Shown here piece after piece: positions 17,164 to 26,687 of a DNA stretch of 64,000 bases. Both the position numbers and the translations under genes were made by a program. Position 1 is the stretch's first letter; every line of letters starts with the position of its first letter. This DNA comes from Mycobacteriales bacterium (lineage in GTDB: Bacteria > Actinomycetota > Actinomycetes > Mycobacteriales > SCTD01): positions 642,081 through 706,080 of the forward strand of contig JAUJOY010000002.1 in the NCBI GenBank assembly GCA_030447385.1, written 5' to 3'. The notes under the pieces are model-generated. The model searched no databases and was not told where the DNA came from. It was given only the letters and a program-made list of their open reading frames with translations.

Positions 17164-17170
17164 GACTCGC

Positions 17171-18075
<905 letters not shown>

Positions 18076-18076
<1 letters not shown>

Positions 18077-18999
18077 CAGCGGTCTCCCTTGACAGCGCCC
18101 AGGTTGGTCTTGAAGCCCTTCACGAACAGGAACGCGATGGCGATGATCATCAAGAAGAGCAGGATCGAGATCGCGGATCCCAGGCCGAGGTTGACCCGAG
18201 TGATCAGCGCGTTGTAGCCGAGGCCGCTGATCGTCTGGGTGTTGAACTGGCCGGCGGTCTGGACGTAGACGGTGTCGAAGATGCGGAAGGCGTCCAGGGC
18301 CCGGAACAGCAGGGCGACGAGGATGGCGCCCTTCATGTTGGGCAGCGTGATCTTCCACAGGCGCTGCCAGGCGGTCGCGCCGTCGACCTTCGCCGCCTCC
18401 TGCAGCTCCTCGGGCACCGTCGCGAGCCCGGCCAGCAGCAGCAGCGACATGAACGGCGTCGTCTTCCAGACCTCGGTGAGGATGATCGTGGCGAACGAGC
18501 CGACGGGTCCGCCCAGCGGGTTGAGGTCGCCGATGAACCCGGTGTCCGGCTGGACCGCGAAGCGGAACGCGAACGCCGCGATGACGGTGATGATCCCGTA
18601 CGGGATGAGGATCGAGGTGCGGACGGTGCGCCGGCCGAAGACCGCGCGGTGCATGACGAGGGCGAAGGCCAGCCCGATCACGAGCTCGATGGCCACGGAG
18701 ACGACGGTGATGAGCGCGGTGGCGAAGACCGACTGCCACCAGATGCCGCTGGACAGGATGAGGATGTAGTTGTCGAGCCCGACGAACGCATTCTCCTCGG
18801 GCACCCGCAGGTCGTAGCGGAACAGGCTGAGGTAGACCGCGTAGAGAATGGGATAGGCGGTCACGAGGAGCATGATGATCGCGGCCGGCGCCGCCAGCTT
18901 GATCCCCAGGCGCCGCTCCGCCTGGGCCCGGTCCGTGGTCTTGCGCGGGCCGCCACTGGGCTTCTTGTCCGCCGGCGCCTGCGTGGTCGTTGCCGTCAT
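18076..18999 (-). CDS. sugA: Sugar ABC transporter permease (SugA type)
   Basis: A 307-residue MalF-type permease. The EAA loop is [20 protein letters not shown] followed by NMKG. Membrane segments begin with [20 protein letters not shown] at about residues 34-53. The N-terminal 30 residues are polar and Lys-rich. ATG 18999 lies directly after the stop codon of the solute-binding protein gene, with no gap, so translation is coupled. Confidence 0.92.
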
Positions 19000-20268
19000 C
19001 TAGAGCACCGCCTGGCTCTTCAGGGCCCGCTCGAGCAGGTCCCTGAGGCTGTCGTAGGACTTCTCGGGCTCGATGTCCTGCATGGGGTGCAGGACTTGCC
19101 GGACCGCGAGGGAGAGGTCGTTGTACTGCGGCGTCACCGGGCGTGGCGCCGCGTTCTCCAGCTGCGTCGTCATGATCGGCAGGAACGGCAGCACCTTCTG
19201 GATCGCCGGGTCGTTGCCGAGCTCCCGGAGCACCGAAGGCTGCCCGCCGGTCGTGGCGATCGTGCGCTGCTGGGCCGGCTTGGTGAGGCAGTTGGTGGCC
19301 GCGAGCGCAGCACCCCGGTTCTTGGTGTAGCTGCCGATGCCGAGGTTGTAGCCGCCGAGCGCGGGGCGGGCGGGCTTGCCCGGAAGCACCGCCGGGTAGG
19401 GCGCGAAGCCGTAGTCCTCGGCAAGCTGGGGGTCCGCCTCGAGCACGCTCGGGTAGACGAAGGGCCAGTTCAGCATGAAGGCGCTGCCGCTGTCGGGCTT
19501 CTCGAACGCCAGCCGGTTGTCGTCCTCGCCGGAGGTGGACAGCGCCGCGGGTGCGGCGCTCGACGACGCGAAGCGCTTCATGACCTCCAGCGCCTTGATC
19601 GTCGGCTCGCGCGGCAGGGCGACCGCGCTCTCGCCGTCCTCGCCCGGCTCGACCAGGGACCCTCCGGCGCTCTCGAGGAGGGCGTTGAAGAAGACGACGA
19701 GGCTCTCCGCCCGCTTGCCCGTCTCCTGGACCTTGGTGTCGAGCGCCTCAGCGGTGTCGAGGAGCTCGTCCCACGTCTTGGGCACGGGCCGGTTGCCGAG
19801 GACGCTCTTGCGGTACCAGAGCAGCCGCGTGTTGCTGTTCAGCGGCGCCCCGAACTGCCGGCCGTCGAACTGGGCGCTGTCGTACGGGCCGGTGAACACC
19901 TGCTGCTTGGACCCGACGGTCTTCAGCTCGCCGCTCTGGAACGGCGTGATCCAGCCCGCCTTGGCGAACTCGCCGGTCCAGACGACGTCCATGCCGATGA
20001 GGTCGATGGAGGGGTCCTTCGCGGCCAGCCGTCGCACGAGCTGCTCGCGCTGCTGGTCGGGGTTGGACGGCAGGCTCGCCGCGCGCAGCTCGTAGGCGCC
20101 GCCCGACTCGGCGTTGCAGGCCGCGATGACGTCCTCGAGCCAGCTCTCGTTGCCGATGTACCAGTTGACGATCGGCACACCCCCCGCTGTGGTGCTCGAC
20201 GCGCCGCCGCACGCCGCCACCAGCGACAGCAGCACAACCCCCGGGAGCAGCCTCGCCTTGCCCAGCAT
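19000..20268 (-). CDS. lpqY: Extracellular sugar-binding lipoprotein (LpqY-like)
   Basis: A 422-residue solute-binding protein anchored by a lipid. The signal peptide [20 protein letters not shown] ends in the lipobox LVAAC, with the lipidated Cys at residue 20. The mature part contains [20 protein letters not shown] and [18 protein letters not shown], a pattern typical of family-1 binding proteins and close to my memory of LpqY, the trehalose receptor of Mycobacterium; trehalose is the likely ligand by synteny, but other disaccharides are possible. ATG 20268 has AGGAG 7 nt upstream. First gene of the importer operon. Confidence 0.85.
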   Translation of the reverse strand: MLGKARLLPGVVLLSLVAACGGASSTTAGGVPIVNWYIGNESWLEDVIAACNAESGGAYELRAASLPSNPDQQREQLVRRLAAKDPSIDLIGMDVVWTGEFAKAGWITPFQSGELKTVGSKQQVFTGPYDSAQFDGRQFGAPLNSNTRLLWYRKSVLGNRPVPKTWDELLDTAEALDTKVQETGKRAESLVVFFNALLESAGGSLVEPGEDGESAVALPREPTIKALEVMKRFASSSAAPAALSTSGEDDNRLAFEKPDSGSAFMLNWPFVYPSVLEADPQLAEDYGFAPYPAVLPGKPARPALGGYNLGIGSYTKNRGAALAATNCLTKPAQQRTIATTGGQPSVLRELGNDPAIQKVLPFLPIMTTQLENAAPRPVTPQYNDLSLAVRQVLHPMQDIEPEKSYDSLRDLLERALKSQAVL

Positions 20269-20382
20269 CCCTACTCCTCGTCCCAGAGTTAACCCACGTT
20301 GATCACAGGCTGAGCGGGCTCCTGCCCCGTTCGCCGCGTACCAAGCCTGTGACGTCCTTCTTCTGCTCGTCGGCGTGCGAGG

Positions 20383-21624
20383 GTGGGCGTCGTGGGCACC
20401 TCCGACGTCGAACGGGCGCTGGCGGACGGTCCTGGCTGGCCCGCGGGACTCGCGCCGGTCGGTCCGCTCGGCGGGGTGCGGGTGCTCGACCTCTCGCGGG
20501 TGCTCGCCGGGCCGTACTGCTGCATGGTGCTCGCCGACCTCGGCGCGGACGTGCTCAAGATCGAGCGCCCCGAGGTCGGTGACGACACCCGGCACTGGGG
20601 ACCGCCCTTCCATGGGGCGGACGCGGCGTACTTCCTGTCGGTGAACCGGGACCGGCGCTCGGTCGCCCTCGACCTCACCACCGCTGCCGGACGTGCCGTC
20701 GTGCGGCGCCTGGCCTCGGCCGCGGACGTGGTCGTCGAGAACTTCCTGCCGCGGCACCTGGAGGCGCTCGGGCTGGCGGCGCTGCGGAGCGGGACCTGCG
20801 CCGTGTGGGTGTCCGTCCGAGGCGCCGGCGGTGACGGGCCGGACGGCGACGACCCCGGGTACGACGTGATGGCGCAGGCGCGCAGCGGGCTGATGTCGGT
20901 GACCGGGACGCACGAGCCGACCAAGGTGGGGGTGGCGGTCGCGGACGTGGTGGCCGGGCTCTACGCCGCGGTCGGGGCGGTAGCGGGACTGGCGGCCAGG
21001 CGCCGGGGCGCGGGCGGCGACACGGGCCTGCACGTGGAGGTCGGCCTGCTGGAGGCGGCGGTGTCGATGCTGGTCAACCAGGCGGCCAACGCCTGGGTCG
21101 GCGACGAGGTGCCGACCTTCCGCGGCAACGACCACCCCAATCTCGCGCCGTACGGACCGGTCCCGTGCGCCGACCGGCCGCTCGTCGTGGGTGCCGGCAA
21201 CGACCGCCAGTTCGCCGAGCTGTGCGCCCGGATCGGGCTCGAACCGCGACCGGAGTGGGCGACCAACTCCGGCCGGGTGGCCTCCCGCGAGGCGCTGGCC
21301 GCAGCGCTGGCCGACGTCTTCGTCCAGCGGCCTGCGGGGGAGTGGGCGCAGCTGCTCGGCCAGGCCGGCGTCCCGTGCGCAGTCGTCTCGGACCTCGCGA
21401 GCCTGCCCCTCGACCCGCAGCTGATGGCCAACGGCCAGGTGCAGGACGTCGACCATCCGGCCGGGCCGCTGCGCGTGGTCGGCTCGCCCCTGCGGCTCGA
21501 CGAGGAGCGGCCACGGGTACGCCGGGCGCCTCCGCTGCTCGGCGAGCACACCCACGAGGTGCTGCAGGCGCTGGGGCTGCCACCCGCGCTGATCGAGGAG
21601 GTGGTCGGTGCCGACGGGCGGTGA
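20383..21624 (+). CDS. CaiB/BaiF family III CoA-transferase
   Basis: A 413-residue class III CoA-transferase, which moves CoA between carboxylic acids through an aspartyl-CoA thioester. The N-terminal signature is GVRVLDLSRVLAGPYCCMVL followed by ADLGADVLKIERPEVGDDTR, and the likely catalytic Asp is in GYDVMAQA at about residue 163. The downstream ThDP enzyme overlaps it by 17 bp, so they act together. Such a pair recalls formyl-CoA transferase/oxalyl-CoA decarboxylase, but the substrate is unknown. GTG 20383 or 20392 are possible starts; no ribosome site or -10 box decides between them. Confidence 0.85.
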   Translation: MGVVGTSDVERALADGPGWPAGLAPVGPLGGVRVLDLSRVLAGPYCCMVLADLGADVLKIERPEVGDDTRHWGPPFHGADAAYFLSVNRDRRSVALDLTTAAGRAVVRRLASAADVVVENFLPRHLEALGLAALRSGTCAVWVSVRGAGGDGPDGDDPGYDVMAQARSGLMSVTGTHEPTKVGVAVADVVAGLYAAVGAVAGLAARRRGAGGDTGLHVEVGLLEAAVSMLVNQAANAWVGDEVPTFRGNDHPNLAPYGPVPCADRPLVVGAGNDRQFAELCARIGLEPRPEWATNSGRVASREALAAALADVFVQRPAGEWAQLLGQAGVPCAVVSDLASLPLDPQLMANGQVQDVDHPAGPLRVVGSPLRLDEERPRVRRAPPLLGEHTHEVLQALGLPPALIEEVVGADGR

Positions 21625-23188
21625 GGCGCTCGTCGCCGCGCTGCGGGCGCTCGCGGTCGAGGTCGCCTTCGGCCTGCCCGGCGTGCACAACCTGGCCGCC
21701 TGGTCCTGCTTTCCCGGTAGCGGGGTGCGCCTGATCGGGGTCCGTCACGAGCAGACCGCGGGCTACGCCGCCGACGGCTACGCGCGGGCCACCGGACGGC
21801 TGGGGGTGGCGCTCACGACCACCGGCCCGGGTGCGGCCAACATCGTGACGGCCACGGGGGAGGCGTGGGCCTGCCACTCGCCGCTGCTCGTCCTCGCGAC
21901 CGACATCCCGACGACGCTGCGCAGGGACGGCGCCTACCGGGGGGTCCTGCACGAGACGACGGACCAGGCGTCGTTCTTCCGGCCGGTGACGAAGGCGGTC
22001 GTGCGCATCGAGCAGGCCGAGCAGCTCTACGAGCAGGTGTGCCTGGCCGGACTTCGCGCGCTGCAGCACCCCCGCAGGCCCGTCTACGTCGAGATCCCCA
22101 CCGACCTGCTGAGCGCGCAGGTAGCGGTGCCGGTGCCGATGCTCCTCGCGGATCCGGCGGTCCACGTCACCTACGTCCGGGAGGAGGTGCTGCGGGCGGT
22201 GGCGGCCGCGCAGCGCCCGCTGATCTGGGCCGGCGGCGGGGCGACCGCGGCCTCGGCCGGCCCGCAGGTGACGCTCCTGGCCGAGCGGCTGGGCGCTCCG
22301 GTGCTCACGTCCTACGGCGGGCGGGGCCTGCTGCCGCCGGCGCACCCGTGCCTGGTGCCGCTGCCGCCCCACGCGCCGCAGGCCGGGGCGCTGTGGGACG
22401 CGGCCGACCTCGTGCTGGTGCTCGGCAGCGACCTCGACGCCATGAACACCCAGGGCTTCCGCCAGCCACGGCCGCCCCGGCTGGTGACGGTGGACCTGGC
22501 GGAGCCGGTCAACGAGCCCCCGGACCACTGGGTCCGCGGGGATGTGGGGCAAGTGCTGCCGCAGCTGCTCGAGCTGCTGCCGGAGACGTCGAGGCGGCCC
22601 TGGTTCGTGCGCCCGGACGGCCGGCCCGCCGGCCCCGGGACGGTCTTCCTGGACGCTCTCGAGAGCGGGCTGCCGCAGGACGCGGTGGTCGTCGCGGACA
22701 TGTGCATCCCCGGCTACTGGTACGGCGGGTACGGCCGGGTGGCCGGCCCGCGTGGGCTGGCCTATCCGGTCGGCTGGGGGACCCTCGGCTTCGGCTTCCC
22801 GGCCGCGCTGGGCGCCAGCCTGTCCGGCCGGCCCACGGTGGCGCTGGTCGGTGACGGGGGATTCCTGTTCGGCTGCGGTGATCTGGCGACAGCGGCACAG
22901 GAGCAGCTGCCGGTGACGGTCGTGGTCGTCGACGACGGGGGGTACGGGATGCTGCGCTACGACTTCACCCGCCACGGTGCCGAGCCGGTCGGCACCGAGC
23001 TCGAGCCACCGGACTTCGTCGCGCTGGCCCGGGCCTTCCGGGTGCCCGCGCGCGAGGTTGCCCTGGGGAAGCTGGGCGCGGCGGTCGCCGAGGGCCTCGC
23101 CGGCGGAGCACCCAACCTGGTGGTGGCGAAGGCGGGCCTGCCGCCGCCGCCGAACACCTCCCCGAACTGGTACCGCGCCGCGTCCTGA
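21608..23188 (+). CDS. Thiamine-diphosphate-dependent enzyme, acetolactate-synthase-like
   Basis: A 526-residue ThDP enzyme with the three-domain layout of the POX/AHAS family. The catalytic Glu is in RHEQTAGYAADGYARATG (about residue 45). The cofactor motif runs from GDGGFLFGCGDLATAAQEQL to VVVDDGGYG, so the usual N-(N/D) at its end is D-D, which keeps an acidic metal ligand but is not the common form. The closest described reaction types are 2-oxoacid decarboxylation or carboligation. GTG 21608 overlaps the CoA-transferase gene, implying joint function, perhaps decarboxylation of an acyl-CoA. The precise reaction cannot be read from the sequence. Confidence 0.82.
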   Translation: MPTGGEALVAALRALAVEVAFGLPGVHNLAAWSCFPGSGVRLIGVRHEQTAGYAADGYARATGRLGVALTTTGPGAANIVTATGEAWACHSPLLVLATDIPTTLRRDGAYRGVLHETTDQASFFRPVTKAVVRIEQAEQLYEQVCLAGLRALQHPRRPVYVEIPTDLLSAQVAVPVPMLLADPAVHVTYVREEVLRAVAAAQRPLIWAGGGATAASAGPQVTLLAERLGAPVLTSYGGRGLLPPAHPCLVPLPPHAPQAGALWDAADLVLVLGSDLDAMNTQGFRQPRPPRLVTVDLAEPVNEPPDHWVRGDVGQVLPQLLELLPETSRRPWFVRPDGRPAGPGTVFLDALESGLPQDAVVVADMCIPGYWYGGYGRVAGPRGLAYPVGWGTLGFGFPAALGASLSGRPTVALVGDGGFLFGCGDLATAAQEQLPVTVVVVDDGGYGMLRYDFTRHGAEPVGTELEPPDFVALARAFRVPAREVALGKLGAAVAEGLAGGAPNLVVAKAGLPPPPNTSPNWYRAAS

Positions 23189-23284
23189 AAGAGTTCCGCT
23201 CCGGGGAATCGGCCCTTGCTGTTGCCGATGGCGCGGTGCTCGGCTCATCCTGACAGGGGGCGACCGCCGTGGCAGGAGGACCGA

Positions 23285-23656
23285 GTGCGTACCGCTGTGC
23301 TGCTCTACCTGGTTCTTGCCGCCACCCCCGCCTTGGCCTTCTGGGCAGCGGCGATCGCCGTCGAGCGCTCCGGGCGGCGGCCGCGGCGTGCGCGGGCGAC
23401 CCCCGTCGCCGTGGGGCGCCCGCTGGAGCGGCTGGTGGCGGACCTGCGCCGGCTGGAGGAGGAGTACTCCCGCATCTCGCGCTCCGGCGAGCCCCACCGG
23501 GCGAAGCGGCTGCGGGCGGTCGGGCTGGCCTACGACGACACGCTGCGCGACTGCTGCCGCGTGGTCGGCCTGCCGGAGCCGAGCACGCCGCCGCTGTCGG
23601 CGGTCAGCCGGCTGCAGACCGAGGCCGCCCTCGCCCAGAGCGGCGTGCGCTGGTGA
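23285..23656 (+). CDS. Small membrane-anchored protein, function unknown
   Basis: A 123-residue protein with one N-terminal membrane helix (AVLLYLVLAATPALAFWAAA) followed by a soluble helical part that contains RPLERLVADLRRLEEEYSRI, likely a coiled coil, and ends with a basic/Leu-rich region. The AGGAGGA ribosome site 4 nt upstream fixes the start at GTG 23285. Similar proteins are common in actinobacteria without known function. It stands between the ThDP enzyme and the convergent aldehyde dehydrogenase; there is no sign it belongs to either pathway. Confidence 0.75.
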   Translation: MRTAVLLYLVLAATPALAFWAAAIAVERSGRRPRRARATPVAVGRPLERLVADLRRLEEEYSRISRSGEPHRAKRLRAVGLAYDDTLRDCCRVVGLPEPSTPPLSAVSRLQTEAALAQSGVRW

Positions 23657-23672
23657 GCGTGCGGCCCGCCTG

Positions 23673-25220
23673 CTAGAGGCGGAACGCCTCGTCGGCACAG
23701 GTCGTCTCGACGTCCATCTGCGCCTTCTGCAGCTTGCCGGCGTAGTCCCAGTTCATCGACTGCCAGCGGGTGAACTGGTCCAGCACCCAGACCCCGGACT
23801 GGCGGGACCCGTTGCCGCTGCGGCGGTTGCCGCCGAACGGCAGGTGCGCCTCCGCGCCGGAGGTGGAGTTGTTGACCGAGAGCATCCCGGCGCTGACCCG
23901 CTCGCGGAAGCGGAACGCGGCCTGCGCGTCGCGGGTGTAGATGGCCGCCGACAGCCCGTAGCCGTGGCCGTTCGCGAGCTCCACCGCCTCCTCGAAGGTC
24001 GAGAACGGCATCACCGGGACCAGCGGCCCGAAGGTCTCGTTGCGGTAGAGCGCGTCGTCGAGCCGCACGCCGGTCACGACCGTCGGATGCGCGAACAGCC
24101 CGGCGTCGGGGTCGCCGACGAACCCGGCACGCGGGTTCTGCGCGGTGATGCGCCCCGTACCAGTCGAGCCGTGCACCGCGTGGTGCGGCTGCACCTGCTC
24201 GAGCCACTTCTCGAAGCCGGCCAGGAACCGCTCGCCGAGCATCGGGCCGTAGAGCACCGACACGTCGAGGGGGTCGCCGACCAGCGCGGTCTCGACCCGC
24301 CGCACCAGCGCCCGCAGGAAGGCGTCGTGGATGCTGTCGTGCACGATCGCGACGCCGAGCGAGGTGCAGCGCTGCCCAGCGGTGCCGAAACCGGAGAACA
24401 GCGCGCCCTCCGCGGCCAGCTCGACGTCGGCGTCCGCCATCACGACCAGGGGGTTCTTGCCGCCGAGCTCGAGGCACGGGCTCTGCAGGTGCCGGCCGCA
24501 GAGCTCGCCGATGCGCATCCCCACCTCGGTGGAGCCGGTGAAGCCGACCTTGTCCACCAGACCCGCCTCGAGCGCCCCCGACAGGCCCTCGAAGGTGGTC
24601 GGGCCGTCGGCGTGCACGGTGGAGAGCACGCCCGGGGGCAGGCCGCCCGCGAGCAGCAGCCGCGTGAGCGCGTCGCCGAGGGCCGGGGCGTAGTCGGCCG
24701 GCTTCCACACGACGGCGTTGCCGCACAGCAGCGCCGGGATGAGGTACCAGGACGGGACGGCCACCGGGAAGTTGCCGGCCGTGACGATGCCGGCCACCCC
24801 GACGGGTACGCGGAAGGTGAACAGCTGCTTGTCGCGCATCTCGCTCGGCACCGTCTGCCCGTAGAGCCGCCGGCCCTCCCCGAGGAAGAAGTCGCAGGTG
24901 TCGATGATCTCCTGCACCTCGCCGCGCGCTTCCGCTACCGGCTTGCCCACCTCGCGGACGACCAGCTGTGCCAGCGACTCCGCGTTGGCCTCGACCAGCC
25001 GCCCGATCCGCGCCACCACCCGGCCGCGGACCGGCGCCGGCGTGGCCGCCCAGGCCGGCTGCGCCGCCCGCGCCGCCCGGAACGCCTCGACCATCTGCTC
25101 CGCGGAGACCAGGGAGACCTGGGCGACGACGTCGTCCAGCCGCGCCGGATTGGTGGAGGTTGCGGTGCCGGCTGCACCGGGGAGCGGTGCGCCGGCGACG
25201 AGGGAGTGGATCGACTGCAC
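23673..25220 (-). CDS. pcd: Aldehyde dehydrogenase, probable piperideine-6-carboxylate dehydrogenase
   Basis: A 515-residue NAD(P)-dependent aldehyde dehydrogenase. The coenzyme loop is GFTGSTEVGMRIGELC, the catalytic Glu is in LELGGKNPLVV, and the catalytic Cys in FGTAGQRCTSLG. It lies immediately downstream of a lysine 6-aminotransferase, so it probably oxidises piperideine-6-carboxylate (alpha-aminoadipate semialdehyde) to 2-aminoadipate. GTG 25220 is preferred since AAGGAG lies 5 nt before it; GTG 25238 would overlap the lat stop. The substrate call rests on context, the family call on motifs. Confidence 0.85.
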   Translation of the reverse strand: MQSIHSLVAGAPLPGAAGTATSTNPARLDDVVAQVSLVSAEQMVEAFRAARAAQPAWAATPAPVRGRVVARIGRLVEANAESLAQLVVREVGKPVAEARGEVQEIIDTCDFFLGEGRRLYGQTVPSEMRDKQLFTFRVPVGVAGIVTAGNFPVAVPSWYLIPALLCGNAVVWKPADYAPALGDALTRLLLAGGLPPGVLSTVHADGPTTFEGLSGALEAGLVDKVGFTGSTEVGMRIGELCGRHLQSPCLELGGKNPLVVMADADVELAAEGALFSGFGTAGQRCTSLGVAIVHDSIHDAFLRALVRRVETALVGDPLDVSVLYGPMLGERFLAGFEKWLEQVQPHHAVHGSTGTGRITAQNPRAGFVGDPDAGLFAHPTVVTGVRLDDALYRNETFGPLVPVMPFSTFEEAVELANGHGYGLSAAIYTRDAQAAFRFRERVSAGMLSVNNSTSGAEAHLPFGGNRRSGNGSRQSGVWVLDQFTRWQSMNWDYAGKLQKAQMDVETTCADEAFRL

Positions 25221-25230
25221 GGGGGCTCCT

Positions 25231-26565
25231 TCAGGCACGACAGGCGAGGCGGGTCAGGACGCGGTCCAGCGCCGTCACGCCGGCGCCGAGCGCGTCCGTC
25301 GAGACGGTGAGGGCAGGGCGGAAGCGCACGCTACGGGTGCCGCAGCCCAGCAGCAGCACGTGCTCGTCGACCCGCAGGCTCGACAGCACCGCGTCGCGAA
25401 GGCCTCTGCTGGGCAGGGAGAAGGCGCACATCAGGCCGCGGCCGCGTACGTCCGTGACCTGCTCGTGCCGCCGGGCCAGCCCGTGCAGGAGCTCCAGCAG
25501 ATCCGTGCCCAGCGCCGCCGAGCGGGCGATCAGCTCGTCGGACTCGATCACCTCGAGGATGCGGCGGGCGCGCACCATGTCGACCAGCGACCCGCCCCAG
25601 GTGGAGTTGATCCGCGAACCCACGGCGAACACGTTGTCCCGCACCTCGTCTACCCGGCCACCCGCCATGACGCCGCACACCTGGGTCTTCTTGCCGAACG
25701 CCACCACGTCGGGCTGCACCCCGAGCTGCTGGTAGGCCCATGCGGTGCCGGTGAGGCCGCATCCGGTCTGGACCTCGTCCAGCACCAGCAGCGCGTCGTG
25801 CTCCCGGCACAGCGCCGCCATCGCCTGCAGGAACTGCGGCCGGAAGTGGTGGTCACCCCCTTCGCCCTGGATCGGCTCCATCACGAAGCAGGCGATGTCG
25901 TGGGGGAAGCGCCCGAAGGCGGCCCGCGCCGCCCCCAGGCACTCCTGCTCGAGGCGCACCACGTCCCGCCCGCACCCGAGGTAGGGCGAGGGGAGGCGCG
26001 GCCAGGCGAACTGCGGGAAGCGGGCCACCTTGACCGGATCGGTGTTGGTGAGCGACATCGTGTAACCGCTGCGGCCGTGGAAGGCGTCGGTCAGGTGCAG
26101 CACCTGGCTGCCGAGCCGGGGGTCACGCCCGTGCGCCTCGTTCCACCGTGACTTCCAGTCGAAGGCGACCTTGAGCGCGTTCTCCACGGCCGGCGCGCCG
26201 CCCTCGACGAAGAACAGGTGCGGCAGCCCGGGATCCCCGAGGACGCGCGCGAAGGTCTCGACGAAGCGGGCCATCGGGACGCTGTAGACGTCGGAGTTGC
26301 TCGGCTTGTGCAGCGCGGCCGTGCGTAGCTCGGTGAGGAAGACGGGGTCCCGGGTGAGGGAGGGATGGTTCATGCCGAGCGCGTTCGAGGCGAAGAAGGT
26401 GAACAGGTCGAGGTACGCGGCGCCGTCCCGGGCGTCGACGAGCGTGGATCCCGAGCTGCGCTCCAGGTCGAGCACCAGCTCGTAGCCGTCGGCGAGCAGG
26501 TGCCGGCGCAGGAGGTCGTGCACACCGTCGGCAGCCAGAGCGGGGGCGGGCAGGAGCGCGGTCAT
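25231..26565 (-). CDS. lat: L-lysine 6-transaminase
   Basis: A 444-residue class III PLP aminotransferase that moves the epsilon-amino group of lysine to 2-oxoglutarate, giving piperideine-6-carboxylate. Family-specific features are FTFFASNALGMNHPSL near the N-terminus, the FVEGGAPAVENALKVAFDWK segment, the cofactor Asp in LVLDEVQTGCGLTGT, and the PLP lysine in FGKKTQVCGVMAGG. It is strongly like mycobacterial Lat (Rv3290c). The start ATG 26565 is 6 nt after TATCCT with no ribosome site, favouring a leaderless mRNA over the longer frame from 26586. It shares a divergent intergenic region with the amidohydrolase gene. Confidence 0.93.
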   Translation of the reverse strand: MTALLPAPALAADGVHDLLRRHLLADGYELVLDLERSSGSTLVDARDGAAYLDLFTFFASNALGMNHPSLTRDPVFLTELRTAALHKPSNSDVYSVPMARFVETFARVLGDPGLPHLFFVEGGAPAVENALKVAFDWKSRWNEAHGRDPRLGSQVLHLTDAFHGRSGYTMSLTNTDPVKVARFPQFAWPRLPSPYLGCGRDVVRLEQECLGAARAAFGRFPHDIACFVMEPIQGEGGDHHFRPQFLQAMAALCREHDALLVLDEVQTGCGLTGTAWAYQQLGVQPDVVAFGKKTQVCGVMAGGRVDEVRDNVFAVGSRINSTWGGSLVDMVRARRILEVIESDELIARSAALGTDLLELLHGLARRHEQVTDVRGRGLMCAFSLPSRGLRDAVLSSLRVDEHVLLLGCGTRSVRFRPALTVSTDALGAGVTALDRVLTRLACRA

Positions 26566-26571
26566 ACCTGC

Positions 26572-26577
26572 AGGATA
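26572..26577 (-). promoter_or_regulatory. -10 box of lat, leaderless
   Basis: TATCCT on the - strand, then GCAGGT, then ATG 26565. Confidence 0.55.
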
Positions 26578-26674
26578 GGCGGCCATCGTCCGGCTGCGCC
26601 GGTATTTCGCGGGAGATCGTCCTGCGCGCCGCCTGCGGTCGTGCCGGCTTGTCGGGCCGCGCGGCCCGGCTCCC

Positions 26675-26680
26675 TAGGCT
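26675..26680 (+). promoter_or_regulatory. -10 box of the amidohydrolase gene, leaderless
   Basis: TAGGCT, then 7 nt, then GTG 26688. About 100 bp separate it from the divergent lat -10 box. Confidence 0.55.
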
Positions 26681-26687
26681 CGCGTAC

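Noticed and set aside
20383-23188. Oxalate degradation pair frc/oxc
   Set aside because: Only the gene order matches. The ThDP protein is shorter than Oxc and looks acetolactate-synthase-like, so I did not name the genes.
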